From Gemmatimonadaceae bacterium (GTDB taxonomy: Bacteria; Gemmatimonadota; Gemmatimonadetes; Gemmatimonadales; Gemmatimonadaceae), in contig JANXUN010000256.1 in NCBI GenBank assembly GCA_025356185.1, positions 1 through 6,740 of the forward strand: DNA of 6,740 bases, read 5' to 3'. Positions 1 through 6,740 of this stretch are shown here, in pieces (within the stretch, counting starts at the first letter, position 1; every line of letters begins with the position of its first letter). A program made the position numbers and the translations under genes. The notes under the pieces are model-generated. The model worked only from the letters and a program-made list of their open reading frames with translations, was not told the DNA's origin and made no database searches.

Positions 1-1220
1 GCATTGAAGTGATCAAGGTGCCGCTCGCGCATCCTGAACAAAGTAAAGTTGTCAACTCACCGCACTTGCTCGCGGATTTGCAGGGACGCACGGTGCATGC
101 GCCGCCGCCATCTGATACCGGTGCACGTGGGGGTCGCGGTGGACGTGGTGGTGCTGCGGGCGCAGCGGGTGGCGTTGGTGGCGTTGGTGGCGGACCGCCG
201 GGTGCGGTAGCTGCAGGCGCAGCGGGTGGTCCTCCGGCCGGCGCAGCTGGACCACCGGGCGCACCGCCTGCTGGTCGCGGCGGTGGTGGTGGCGGTCGCA
301 ATAACGGCCCAGGACAGAGCGGTTGTCACGACATCACGTCGTATCCAGAAATCGGATATGCGGGTGGTGCGTGTGCGGGTTACGGATTGGTGTTCGACAT
401 TCGCGATGCAAAAAATCCGAAGCGTCTCACATCAGTTGCCGATTCCAACATGTCGTTCTGGCACTCAGCCACGTTCAGCAACGACGGCAGCAAGCTGCTG
501 TTCTCTGACGAATGGGGCGGCGGTAGCGCACCGCGTTGCCGCGCGACGGACAAACTCGAGTGGGGTGGCAACGCGATTTTCACACTCACTGACGCGAAAC
601 TGAGCTTCAAGAGCTACTACAAGATGCCGGCTCCGCAAGCCGACAATGAAATTTGCACGGCGCACAACGGCAACCTGATTCCCGTGCCGGGACGCGACAT
701 CATGGTGCAGGCGTTTTACATGGGTGGTGCGACAGTGTTTGACTGGACCGATCCGTCGCATCCCATCGAAATCGCGTTCTTTGATCGCGGCCCCGGTGGT
801 GGATACTGGTCAACGTATTGGTACAACGGCGTCATCGTGTCATCCGATGAACAGCGCGGCATGGATGTCCACGAACTCGTCGCGAGTCCGTATCTGTCGC
901 AGAACGAACTTGACGCTGCAAAGACCGTGCGATTCAACGAGTTCAACGCACAAGAACAAAAGCATTTTGTATGGCCGCCGAGTTTCGCGTTGACGCGCGC
1001 GTATTTGGATCAGTTGGAGCGCAACAGTGGACTCGCGGCGGCGCGTATTGCAGCGGTGCGTAACGAGCTCACGAGCGCAGAGCGCGCGAGTGGCGGAGCT
1101 CGCACAGCGGCGTTGTCGGCGTCGGCAACGGCGTTGTCGAACGATGTGGCGGGTGCGGCAGACAAGGGCCGCGTGCAGCTGTTGCAGCGTGCGGTGATGG
1201 AGTTGTCGAAGGCGAAGTAA
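1..1220 (+). CDS. LVIVD-repeat beta-propeller protein with Gly/Ala/Pro-rich insert (5'-truncated)
   Basis: The frame is open to the left edge (ATT GAA before the GTG at 9), so the gene starts outside the window; GTG 9 and later in-frame codons need not be starts. It ends with TAA at 1218-1220. Numbering from the GTG codon, the 403 visible residues hold blade-like segments typical of LVIVD repeats: GLVFDIRDAKNPKRL (126-140) and ATVFDWTDPSHPIEIAFFD (241-259). Between them lie conserved-looking stretches such as SFWHSATFSNDG, FSDEWGGG and AHNGNLIPVPGRD. Residues 38-97 contain only Gly, Ala, Pro, Val and Arg. Four Cys (106, 122, 177, 216) could form disulfides, which suggests an exported protein, but any signal peptide is off-window. 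The last 75 residues or so look alpha-helical (AYLDQLERN onward). LVIVD proteins are thought to be surface or periplasmic propellers with no defined enzymatic role; the substrate or partner is unknown. It is convergent with the export operon and probably independent of it. Confidence 0.8.
   Translation, partial: IEVIKVPLAHPEQSKVVNSPHLLADLQGRTVHAPPPSDTGARGGRGGRGGAAGAAGGVGGVGGGPPGAVAAGAAGGPPAGAAGPPGAPPAGRGGGGGGRNNGPGQSGCHDITSYPEIGYAGGACAGYGLVFDIRDAKNPKRLTSVADSNMSFWHSATFSNDGSKLLFSDEWGGGSAPRCRATDKLEWGGNAIFTLTDAKLSFKSYYKMPAPQADNEICTAHNGNLIPVPGRDIMVQAFYMGGATVFDWTDPSHPIEIAFFDRGPGGGYWSTYWYNGVIVSSDEQRGMDVHELVASPYLSQNELDAAKTVRFNEFNAQEQKHFVWPPSFALTRAYLDQLERNSGLAAARIAAVRNELTSAERASGGARTAALSASATALSNDVAGAADKGRVQLLQRAVMELSKAK
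159..229 (+). repeat. 14-bp direct repeat flanking part of the Gly-rich segment
   Basis: GGCGCAGCGGGTGG is present exactly at 159-172 and at 216-229. Both copies are in the same reading frame (GAAG plus the first two bases of the next Gly codon), 57 bp apart from start to start. Recombination between them would delete or duplicate 19 codons in frame. Confidence 0.8.
168..191 (+). repeat. 9-bp tandem repeat GGTGGCGTT, about 2.7 copies
   Basis: GGTGGCGTT occurs at 168-176 and again without a gap at 177-185, followed by the partial copy GGTGGC at 186-191. It is in frame and encodes GGV-GGV-GG, so slippage by one unit would add or remove three residues without breaking the frame. Confidence 0.85.
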
Positions 1221-1223
1221 GCG

Positions 1224-2783
1224 CTACGGAATCGCGCTGACTCCTGTGGCGTAACGAAAGCGTACCTGCGCTCTCGCGAGTTCGTACTGTGCGCGCACGG
1301 CCTCCAGCTGTGCGCGCACAGCGTTTTCTTCCGTTTGCAACAGTCGAAACGAGTCGCCGAGCCCAAGGTCAAGTCGTTTGCGTTCGGCGAGCAGTTGATC
1401 CCATGCGAGTGAGGCGGCTTGTTCGGCGGCGGCGAGTCGTTCGCGCACCGACTGCACGGCGCGCACTGCGGCGCGCGTTTCAAGTTGGACGGTGTTGAGT
1501 GTGCTGCGCACAGTCACGTCTTGCACGTCGAACACCGCGCTCGCACGAAGCGCGCCGCCGCGATCGGCATAGTTCCAGAACGGGGCCGACACGCTGAGCC
1601 CAACGCGCCACGCGTTGTTGCGACCGAGTGATGAACCGTCTGTCGCGACCCCGCTACGCGGAGTTGATGAGTAGCCCCCTTCAAACGACAGTCCGGGCAG
1701 CAGCGCATTGCGAGTCTGGGACACGCGAAGTTGCGCTGCTTCGCGACGACCTTGCGCCGCGATCAAGTCTTTGCGTTGCCGTGTGGCGGTCGAAAGCGCG
1801 TTTGACAGATCGGACGCTGACACGGCGCCGCTGGGCGTATCGACCGATTTCACAGGCAGCGAATCCCGCAAGACTTCTTCGCTTGCACGATCTCCGTACG
1901 CGGCGAACAACAACCGATCGGACGCGTCGCGTCGCGCTTGACGCGCTTGGATGAGCGTCGATGTACGCAGTGCGACCGCCCCGCGCGATGTCAGTACATC
2001 GACTTCGGCGACCATATCGCGTTTGGCAAGTTCGGTGTTGCGCGACAGCAGAGTTTGCGCGAGTTCGAGGGAGCGTTGATACACCGCCTCGCTCGCTTGT
2101 GCTTCGGCCAGGTTCCAGTACAACAGTTCAATATCTGCGGCGACGCTTTCGCGTGCGCGCGCGAATGTTTGTACAGCAGCAGTTCGCTCAATGCGTGTAG
2201 CACGCCAATCGGTCGTGCGTTGATTAAAGCCGTCCAGCAGCGGTTGCGAGATCGCGAGCCCGTACACGTTTTGTTGCGAGAACAGCGACGTACCCGCAAT
2301 ATCACGGCCAGGCCCACGCGTCAGTGCGGCGGAGAGCTGTGTACCATACGGAAGCGTGCCCGCAACTTGCGCCTGCGCGGTACGAAACGCGGTTGCGTCG
2401 ACGGTGCCGTTGGACGTGAGACCCGATGCGAGCTGCAGAGTCGGATCAATCACACGACCCGCGATCATTGCATCCGCCTCGATCACGCGTCGTTCGGCGC
2501 TCGCGAGCTGCGCATCAAGGCCGTGATCGAGCGCGGCGCGCACCAACTGCGCGAGCGGAATAAACCGTCCCGGCAACGCTTGAATAAGTTCGTTGATGGA
2601 ACGCGTTGGCAATTCCGCCCCCGTCTGTGCGGACGCTGGCGCTGTCACCGGTTGCGGCACGCGTTGCGCACGCCCTTCACGCAAGGCGACCAACGACGCA
2701 CATGCGAAAACCGTGCGCGCGATGTTCATGCGGCGGCGCGAAATTGAATCTCGTCTCGAGTGGTGGATGCGGTTGAGAGACAT
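1224..2783 (-). CDS. TolC family outer-membrane efflux protein of the NHLP export operon
   Basis: A 519-residue protein of the TolC/OEP family, which forms trimeric outer-membrane channels with a periplasmic alpha-barrel and takes substrates from inner-membrane transporters through an adaptor. The ATG at 2783 is chosen because AGGAGG lies 8 nt upstream. The N-terminus is Arg-rich and is followed by a short hydrophobic core (TVFACASLVAL, 23-33) that could be a signal peptide, with ASA-Q near 50-53 as a possible cleavage site. A shorter start at Met19 would give a more ordinary signal peptide but lacks a clear ribosome site. Two OEP halves are visible. The first has a helix at 76-110, beta segments around 112-183 and long helices at about 185-297. 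The second has a helix at 325-360, strands around 363-404 (GLSVSAPFWNYADRG) and helices at 407-515, with LDLGLGDSFRLLQTEE (471-486) as the typical second-half motif. It starts 3 nt after the ABC gene's stop, so it is probably a dedicated channel for this exporter. Confidence 0.93.
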   Translation of the reverse strand: MSLNRIHHSRRDSISRRRMNIARTVFACASLVALREGRAQRVPQPVTAPASAQTGAELPTRSINELIQALPGRFIPLAQLVRAALDHGLDAQLASAERRVIEADAMIAGRVIDPTLQLASGLTSNGTVDATAFRTAQAQVAGTLPYGTQLSAALTRGPGRDIAGTSLFSQQNVYGLAISQPLLDGFNQRTTDWRATRIERTAAVQTFARARESVAADIELLYWNLAEAQASEAVYQRSLELAQTLLSRNTELAKRDMVAEVDVLTSRGAVALRTSTLIQARQARRDASDRLLFAAYGDRASEEVLRDSLPVKSVDTPSGAVSASDLSNALSTATRQRKDLIAAQGRREAAQLRVSQTRNALLPGLSFEGGYSSTPRSGVATDGSSLGRNNAWRVGLSVSAPFWNYADRGGALRASAVFDVQDVTVRSTLNTVQLETRAAVRAVQSVRERLAAAEQAASLAWDQLLAERKRLDLGLGDSFRLLQTEENAVRAQLEAVRAQYELARAQVRFRYATGVSAIP

Positions 2784-2786
2784 CGA

Positions 2787-5732
2787 TTACGCCTCCTGCC
2801 GCGCAGCCATGCGGGCAAACAAACCGTCGTTTGCCATCAACTCATCGTAGTTGCCAGACTCCACCACCCGCCCTGCATCGAGCACCACGATCCGATCGGC
2901 GTGGCGAATCGTACTCAGGCGATGCGCCACCACCACGCGCGTCGCATGCAGTTGGTCGACGCTCTCGGTGACGACACGTTGCGAGCGATTGTCGAGCGCA
3001 CTGGTGGCTTCGTCAAAGAACAACATGCGTGGTCGTGTGACCAGCGCGCGGGCAATGAGCAAGCGTTGACGCTGACCTCCAGAAAGTCCACCGCCCCCTT
3101 CGGACACAATCGTGTTCATGCCCATCGGCATCGCGTGCAAGTCACCCTCGAGACCAGCCATGCGTGCGGCCTCCCATGCGTCAGCGAGGGTCAGTGATGA
3201 GGCGCCAACGATGTTGCTGTAGATGTCGCCTGCTGTGAGCGTTGCACTTTGTAACACGACACCGATTTGTCGACGCACGGCACCGACATCAACCGCAGAC
3301 AGTTCGTGTCCGTCGAATCGCACCGAACCTGCTTGCGGCGTATCGAAGCCTAACAGAATGCGCAGCAGCGTCGACTTGCCCGACCCAGACGGCCCAACCA
3401 GAGCGACAAACTCGCCAGGCTTTGCGTCAATCGAGACATCATGCAAAATTGCCGGTCCCTCTACGGAGTACGCGAAGTTCACATGACTTACTTCGATCCG
3501 TCCCGTGATTTCGCCCGGATCGGGGCGCATTGCATCGACTTCTGGCAGCGTCTCAAGGATCGGTTTTCCGCGCTCCCACGTTGGCACCATCGACACAAGC
3601 GACACGATGACTTGAGACAACGCCGCACCCGCTGCTAAAAACGTGCCGAACGCCGCGCTAAATGCGAGAAACGTTCCAGTCGACAGTCCGCCGCTGGGCG
3701 ACGCGGAGAGTTTCGCATACAACCAGAAGATGGCGAGGGAGCCAAGGATCTCCAGCATCACGTTGAGCACGTTTATATGCATCGTGAACAAGCCAACACG
3801 AAACGCGAGTTCCTGCTGTTGTCGAAAACCGGTCGACCACTTCGCGAAGGCGCGCGACTCTGTTGCAGAGACACGAATCTTCGCGACGCCTTCCAACAGT
3901 TGCAGCACAAGTCCAGATAATTTTCCCGTCGCTTTCTGGTATGCGCGCGCATTGCGCATGGCGAGACGAGACACCACCACCGTCACCGACATGTTTAACG
4001 CCACAACGCCCGTGGCCAACAGCGCGAGCGGGACACTGTAGTAAAACAGCAGAAAAAACGACGCGGCGCTGGCGACGCTGCTAAGCACTGCCGATAACGT
4101 CGCGCTTCCGAGCTGCTTGCCAATGGTATTGATGCCGAGTGCGCGCAGTCCCAAGTCACCGGACGCGTATTGTCGATGAAACGTCGCCGGCAAATGCAGC
4201 AGGCGATTGAGCACGGCCATCTGCATCGCGCTTCCGATGCGCGTATGCACGCGAATCACCGCCACGGCGCGCGTGACATCGAATGCCGCGGCCGCGATTG
4301 CCGCGACCACGAGCGCGGTGAATACATTCGCGAGCGCACTCCCGTCTGCGCTCGGAATGACGTCGTCGAAGAGGTAGCCAGTCACAAGCGGCATCAACAG
4401 GCCCACCGCGGCGCCCGCAAAACCCGCGGACACGATGAGCTTGGCGTCATTCATTACGCCAAACGTCGCAAACTGCCACAGATCGCGCACGGCCACTGCG
4501 GTCGAGGGTAACCCGCGATAAAACTGCACACCGAATGCCGCGACGTGTTGCGCCAACTCGTCGGTCATCTGCGAACGCGAGCCCGTCTCAGTGTTGACGA
4601 TCTCGTACGTTCCTGTCTTGGTGGGCAGAAGTGCGACTGGCAATAATTCGATGTCGTGGCCCGTCGCATCAGACGATCCAAAGTTCATCGATCGCATTTC
4701 GATGAACCCGAGCAGCGGCCCAACGTCGTGCTTCCACCATCCCGCAGAAAGCTTGACGCGCCGTTGCCCCACCGACGATGAATGTGCGATTTCGCGCGCG
4801 GCGTTGTACACATCGTTGACCTTGAGCCCCGCACGTGGCGCGCGAAACGTCACACCCTGCGTATCGCCCACCATTTGCATTGCGGCGAGCAATGGCAGAC
4901 CCGCTTTGCGATCGCTCCTCCCTTCACCGGGTGTGAGAATCGCTGCCAACGCGATCAGTGCATCACGCTGTGCGTCGTGATCGGCGTCAATGCGCGCGCC
5001 CAGCTGAGTGGCGCGCGCCTTACGCTGTTGGTCGACAACGAGCGTGGCCCAGTTCAACAACCAGAACTGAAAGCGCGCGACACTCGGCCACAACTGTTCG
5101 CGTTCAACGAGCGATGCAATCGAGACGAGTGAGAATCGCGCGCCGAGTCCCAAGTCACTGTCGCCGGCGAGCCAGCTGCCGGGTGCGAGTGGAAACGGGA
5201 GCGCACCCGGTGCCCACGCGAGATCGGGCTCACCCAACAGCTGCACGGCGCCGTGGTCGAGCGAAAGCCACACGACATCGCGACGCGAACCAATGACGCC
5301 GCCAGATTTCAATACCAATTCGTCGTCGTCATCGGCGAGTACATCTAAGCGTGGCGCGCTGCGCTCACCGAACGCCAACGACACCGTGCGAATGTACTGA
5401 TCGATTAACTCCATGCCAACCGCAGGGTGCGATCGCACGTAATCGCGCACATCCGCGATCGCCATTGGTATCACCGACCCGTCCGCTCCGCCGACGGCCA
5501 TCAACGTCAAGCCACTGTCGCTATCAACACCGCACCCCAACAACAGTGCGCCGGGCTCGACATGAAATACGAACTCGCGAGGGCCGACGATGTTGCCGTC
5601 ACGCACTGGCACAGCGAACACGTCCATCGCACCACCCATCACAAGCCACGCGCGCTCGACCTCGTCGAGCAACACGGGTGCGTTGCTACCAGCAGCGATG
5701 ATTTCGCCATTTCCAAACGCAGTGCTCGTCAT
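2787..5732 (-). CDS. NHLP/NHLM-type bacteriocin export ABC transporter, permease/ATP-binding subunit
   Basis: 981 residues if read from ATG 5732, which follows the upstream stop by one base; the frame stays open 41 codons further into that gene, but the extra residues look like antisense noise. Residues 1-220 look beta-rich, like one or two cNMP-binding/cupin-like folds. Residues 225-425 form a second soluble region (RRVKLSAGWWKHDVGPLLGF, then PVALLP and YEIVNTETG). The ABC membrane domain follows, with hydrophobic segments near 431-452, 467-488, 550-566, 567-588, 653-675 and 685-713. The ATPase domain has Walker A GPSGSGKST (780-788, Lys786), a Q-loop in GVVLQS, signature LSGGQ (883-887), Walker B FFDE (Asp907, Glu908), SALD and switch His937. 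The order of domains and the wording of the N-terminal region match the second ABC protein of NHLP (nitrile-hydratase-leader/Nif11-leader) peptide export systems. The only Cys is Cys67, so it has no C39 protease; cleavage would be done by the partner. It should sit in the inner membrane, paired with the product of the gene at 5734-6740. Confidence 0.92.
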   Translation of the reverse strand: MTSTAFGNGEIIAAGSNAPVLLDEVERAWLVMGGAMDVFAVPVRDGNIVGPREFVFHVEPGALLLGCGVDSDSGLTLMAVGGADGSVIPMAIADVRDYVRSHPAVGMELIDQYIRTVSLAFGERSAPRLDVLADDDDELVLKSGGVIGSRRDVVWLSLDHGAVQLLGEPDLAWAPGALPFPLAPGSWLAGDSDLGLGARFSLVSIASLVEREQLWPSVARFQFWLLNWATLVVDQQRKARATQLGARIDADHDAQRDALIALAAILTPGEGRSDRKAGLPLLAAMQMVGDTQGVTFRAPRAGLKVNDVYNAAREIAHSSSVGQRRVKLSAGWWKHDVGPLLGFIEMRSMNFGSSDATGHDIELLPVALLPTKTGTYEIVNTETGSRSQMTDELAQHVAAFGVQFYRGLPSTAVAVRDLWQFATFGVMNDAKLIVSAGFAGAAVGLLMPLVTGYLFDDVIPSADGSALANVFTALVVAAIAAAAFDVTRAVAVIRVHTRIGSAMQMAVLNRLLHLPATFHRQYASGDLGLRALGINTIGKQLGSATLSAVLSSVASAASFFLLFYYSVPLALLATGVVALNMSVTVVVSRLAMRNARAYQKATGKLSGLVLQLLEGVAKIRVSATESRAFAKWSTGFRQQQELAFRVGLFTMHINVLNVMLEILGSLAIFWLYAKLSASPSGGLSTGTFLAFSAAFGTFLAAGAALSQVIVSLVSMVPTWERGKPILETLPEVDAMRPDPGEITGRIEVSHVNFAYSVEGPAILHDVSIDAKPGEFVALVGPSGSGKSTLLRILLGFDTPQAGSVRFDGHELSAVDVGAVRRQIGVVLQSATLTAGDIYSNIVGASSLTLADAWEAARMAGLEGDLHAMPMGMNTIVSEGGGGLSGGQRQRLLIARALVTRPRMLFFDEATSALDNRSQRVVTESVDQLHATRVVVAHRLSTIRHADRIVVLDAGRVVESGNYDELMANDGLFARMAARQEA
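2792..2797 (-). promoter_or_regulatory. Shine-Dalgarno site of the TolC-family gene
   Basis: On the minus strand AGGAGG (2797 to 2792) ends 8 nt before the ATG at 2783. It lies inside the last codons of the upstream ABC gene (CGG CAG GAG GCG TAA). It decides the start at 2783 over the in-frame Met at 2729 and makes translational coupling with the ABC gene likely. Confidence 0.8.
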
Positions 5733-5736
5733 GTCA
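5730..5736 (-). promoter_or_regulatory. TGA-C-ATG stop/start junction between the two ABC genes
   Basis: On the minus strand the upstream gene stops at TGA (5736-5734) and the next begins at ATG (5732-5730), with one base between. No good Shine-Dalgarno sequence is visible in the preceding 25 bases, so initiation probably depends on ribosomes terminating at the TGA (inference). Confidence 0.7.
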
Positions 5737-6740
5737 CGCGGCGTTGTCGTGCTCGTGTGTGCGGACTTCGAGCAACTGTGCGTAATGCCCATTTGGCTCG
5801 CGCAGCAGCGATTCATGCGTTCCGCGCTGCACAACAACGCCTTTGTCGAGCACAATTATCTCGTCGCAATCGCGCACAGTACTCAGTCGGTGTGCGACAA
5901 TGAGGCAAGTGCACCCACGACGACGAATATTGCGATCGATCTGTTCTTCTGTGACTGTATCGAGCGCGCTGGTCGCCTCATCCAACACCAGAATCCGCGG
6001 ATTGCCGCACAGCGCCCTCGCGATATCCAATCGCTGCCGTTGACCGCCACTAAAGTTTGCACCACGCTCGGCCACGACATGATCGTATCCACCATTCCGC
6101 TTCGTGATTACGTCGTGCACCAGCGCGTCCTTCGCGGCTTGAATGATTTGCATTTCCGGGATGCTCGAATCCCACAACGTCAAGTTTTCGCGAATGGTGC
6201 CTTCAAACATTGCAAGGTCTTGATCGACGAACGCGACCGACGCGCTAAAAACGGTGCGGTCAAGTTCCGTCGAGCGCACACCGTCAAAAAGGATTTCACC
6301 CTGCCACGGCTCGTACAGCCGGCACACTAATTTGCTGAGCGTGGACTTCCCGCACCCTGACGCTCCCACCAGCGCCACACGTGAACCCGGTGCGAGCGAC
6401 AAACTGAAATCGGTCAGCAACGGCGGAGCGAGTCGCGAATAGCCGAAAGTCACATTGCGCAGTTCGACGCGTCCCGTGAGCGCGGGACGTTCGCGTCGTG
6501 CGCGATCACGATCGCGTTCGGCCATGGCATCGGCGGGCGCTGCACTATCGGCTCGCACTAATGGATCAATCGGATTTCTCAACACGTCATCCAGGCGAGA
6601 AATCTCACCAACGGCTTCTTGCAGCTCCGTGCCGAGCGCCAGCAAGCGTTGCACGGGCTTGAGCAGGCTCGCTTGCAGCGATTGAAACGCCACCAGCATG
6701 CCGACGGTCATCGTGCCCTGCATCACTTGATAGCCGCCAT
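5734..6740 (-). CDS. NHLP-type bacteriocin export ABC transporter (probable peptidase/permease/ATPase), C-terminal part
   Basis: The frame runs off the right edge; 334 complete codons are visible and the apparent GTG start at 6726 is internal. Visible residues begin GGYQVMQGTMTVGMLVAFQSL, the end of the ABC membrane domain, followed by a helical stretch (VQRLLALGTELQEAVGEISRLDDVLR) and a charged linker rich in Arg and Asp. The ATPase domain has Walker A GASGCGKST (Lys codon 6348-6346), Q-loop VDQD, MFEGTIRENLTLWD, signature FSGGQ (6054-6040), Walker B LVLDE (Asp codon 5982-5980, then Glu), SALD and switch His (5892-5890). The GMLVAFQSL-to-RLDDVLRNPIDP stretch and VDQDLAMFEGTIRENLTLWD are typical of the first ABC protein of NHLP systems, which normally carries an N-terminal C39 Cys protease that removes double-glycine-type leaders during export. 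That domain would lie off-window, so the peptidase part is inferred from family membership only. It would work in the inner membrane with the next gene's product and TolC. Confidence 0.88.
   Translation of the reverse strand, partial: GGYQVMQGTMTVGMLVAFQSLQASLLKPVQRLLALGTELQEAVGEISRLDDVLRNPIDPLVRADSAAPADAMAERDRDRARRERPALTGRVELRNVTFGYSRLAPPLLTDFSLSLAPGSRVALVGASGCGKSTLSKLVCRLYEPWQGEILFDGVRSTELDRTVFSASVAFVDQDLAMFEGTIRENLTLWDSSIPEMQIIQAAKDALVHDVITKRNGGYDHVVAERGANFSGGQRQRLDIARALCGNPRILVLDEATSALDTVTEEQIDRNIRRRGCTCLIVAHRLSTVRDCDEIIVLDKGVVVQRGTHESLLREPNGHYAQLLEVRTHEHDNAA

Larger units (their letters stand above)
120..299 (+). repeat. Low-complexity Gly/Ala/Pro/Val/Arg-coding segment
   Basis: Sixty consecutive codons specify only five residue types, with no acidic, aromatic or Cys residue. 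The first part reads as doubled Gly-X-Y-like triplets: GRG GRG GAA GAA GGV GGV (codons 132-185). The second part is rich in GPPG and GAA, and the end is a run of six Gly codons. The segment sits between the HAPPP stretch and the CHDITSYPE stretch of the propeller, so it is likely a flexible surface loop. It was found by reading the codons; no function can be assigned. Confidence 0.85.

Noticed and set aside
120..299. True collagen-like domain in the propeller protein
   Set aside because: Regular Gly-X-Y phase holds for only a few triplets and then breaks; Pro is sparse in the regular part.
1220..1238. Possible terminator hairpin AGCGC ... GCGCT at the convergent junction
   Set aside because: It has only five base pairs with a 9-base loop and no T-run on either strand, and it lies mostly in coding sequence.
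2680..2729. Possible lipoprotein signal around VFAC in the TolC-family N-terminus
   Set aside because: The residues before the Cys (V-F-A) do not fit a lipobox well, and the hydrophobic stretch lies mostly after the Cys rather than before it.
1938..2747. A 269-codon open frame on the plus strand inside the TolC-family gene
   Set aside because: It is fully antisense to a gene with clear OEP motifs, its protein is Arg/Cys-rich without recognisable domains, and long antisense frames are expected in GC-rich coding DNA.
5733..5855. Upstream extension of the ABC2 frame to an earlier Met at 5855
   Set aside because: The extra 41 residues overlap the conserved end of ABC1 in another frame, are Cys/Ser/Thr-rich and unlike the family; the ATG at 5732, next to the upstream stop, is far more plausible.
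5590..6330. A 246-codon open frame on the plus strand across the ABC1/ABC2 junction
   Set aside because: It is antisense to the conserved Walker B, signature and switch regions of ABC1, and no motif or ribosome site supports it.
1224..6740. A small precursor peptide gene (Nif11- or NHLP-leader) hidden in the operon
   Set aside because: The three genes leave gaps of only 1 and 3 bases, and no short frame with a double-glycine leader could be supported on either strand.

Overview
The window holds four protein-coding genes and almost no non-coding DNA. One gene on the plus strand is cut by the left edge. Three genes on the minus strand run tightly packed from the right edge back to about 1224. 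The DNA is fairly GC-rich, and the products are those of a Gram-negative (double-membrane) bacterium: a TolC-type outer-membrane channel and a beta-propeller protein that is probably exported. The left-hand protein resembles LVIVD-repeat proteins that I associate with Gemmatimonadota and related environmental lineages. That taxonomic guess comes from memory of the motif pattern and is weak.

Region 1-1220 (+): the C-terminal part of an LVIVD-type beta-propeller protein. It is interrupted by a stretch of about 60 residues made only of Gly, Ala, Pro, Val and Arg, whose DNA contains short tandem and direct repeats. It ends 3 bases before the convergent minus-strand operon ends.

Region 1224-6740 (-), in transcription order from right to left: (i) the C-terminal part of an ABC exporter that looks like the peptidase-bearing 'NHLP/NHLM bacteriocin system' transporter (its N-terminus lies beyond the right edge); (ii) its partner, a 981-residue NHLP-type ABC permease/ATPase with a long N-terminal region of its own; (iii) a TolC/OEP outer-membrane efflux protein. 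The junctions are TGA-C-ATG between (i) and (ii) and TAA-TCG-ATG between (ii) and (iii), so the three are almost certainly co-transcribed and translationally coupled.

Together the three genes are most of a type I-like export machine. Two ABC proteins in the inner membrane would cleave and export peptides with nitrile-hydratase-like or Nif11-like leaders, and TolC would give passage through the outer membrane. The periplasmic adaptor (HlyD type), the precursor peptides and any RiPP maturation enzymes are not in the window. They would be expected upstream of the operon, past base 6740. No RNA genes, CRISPR arrays, insertion sequences, convincing promoters or rho-independent terminators were seen. 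No stretch longer than 300 bases lacks a gene; the largest gap between genes is 3 bases.
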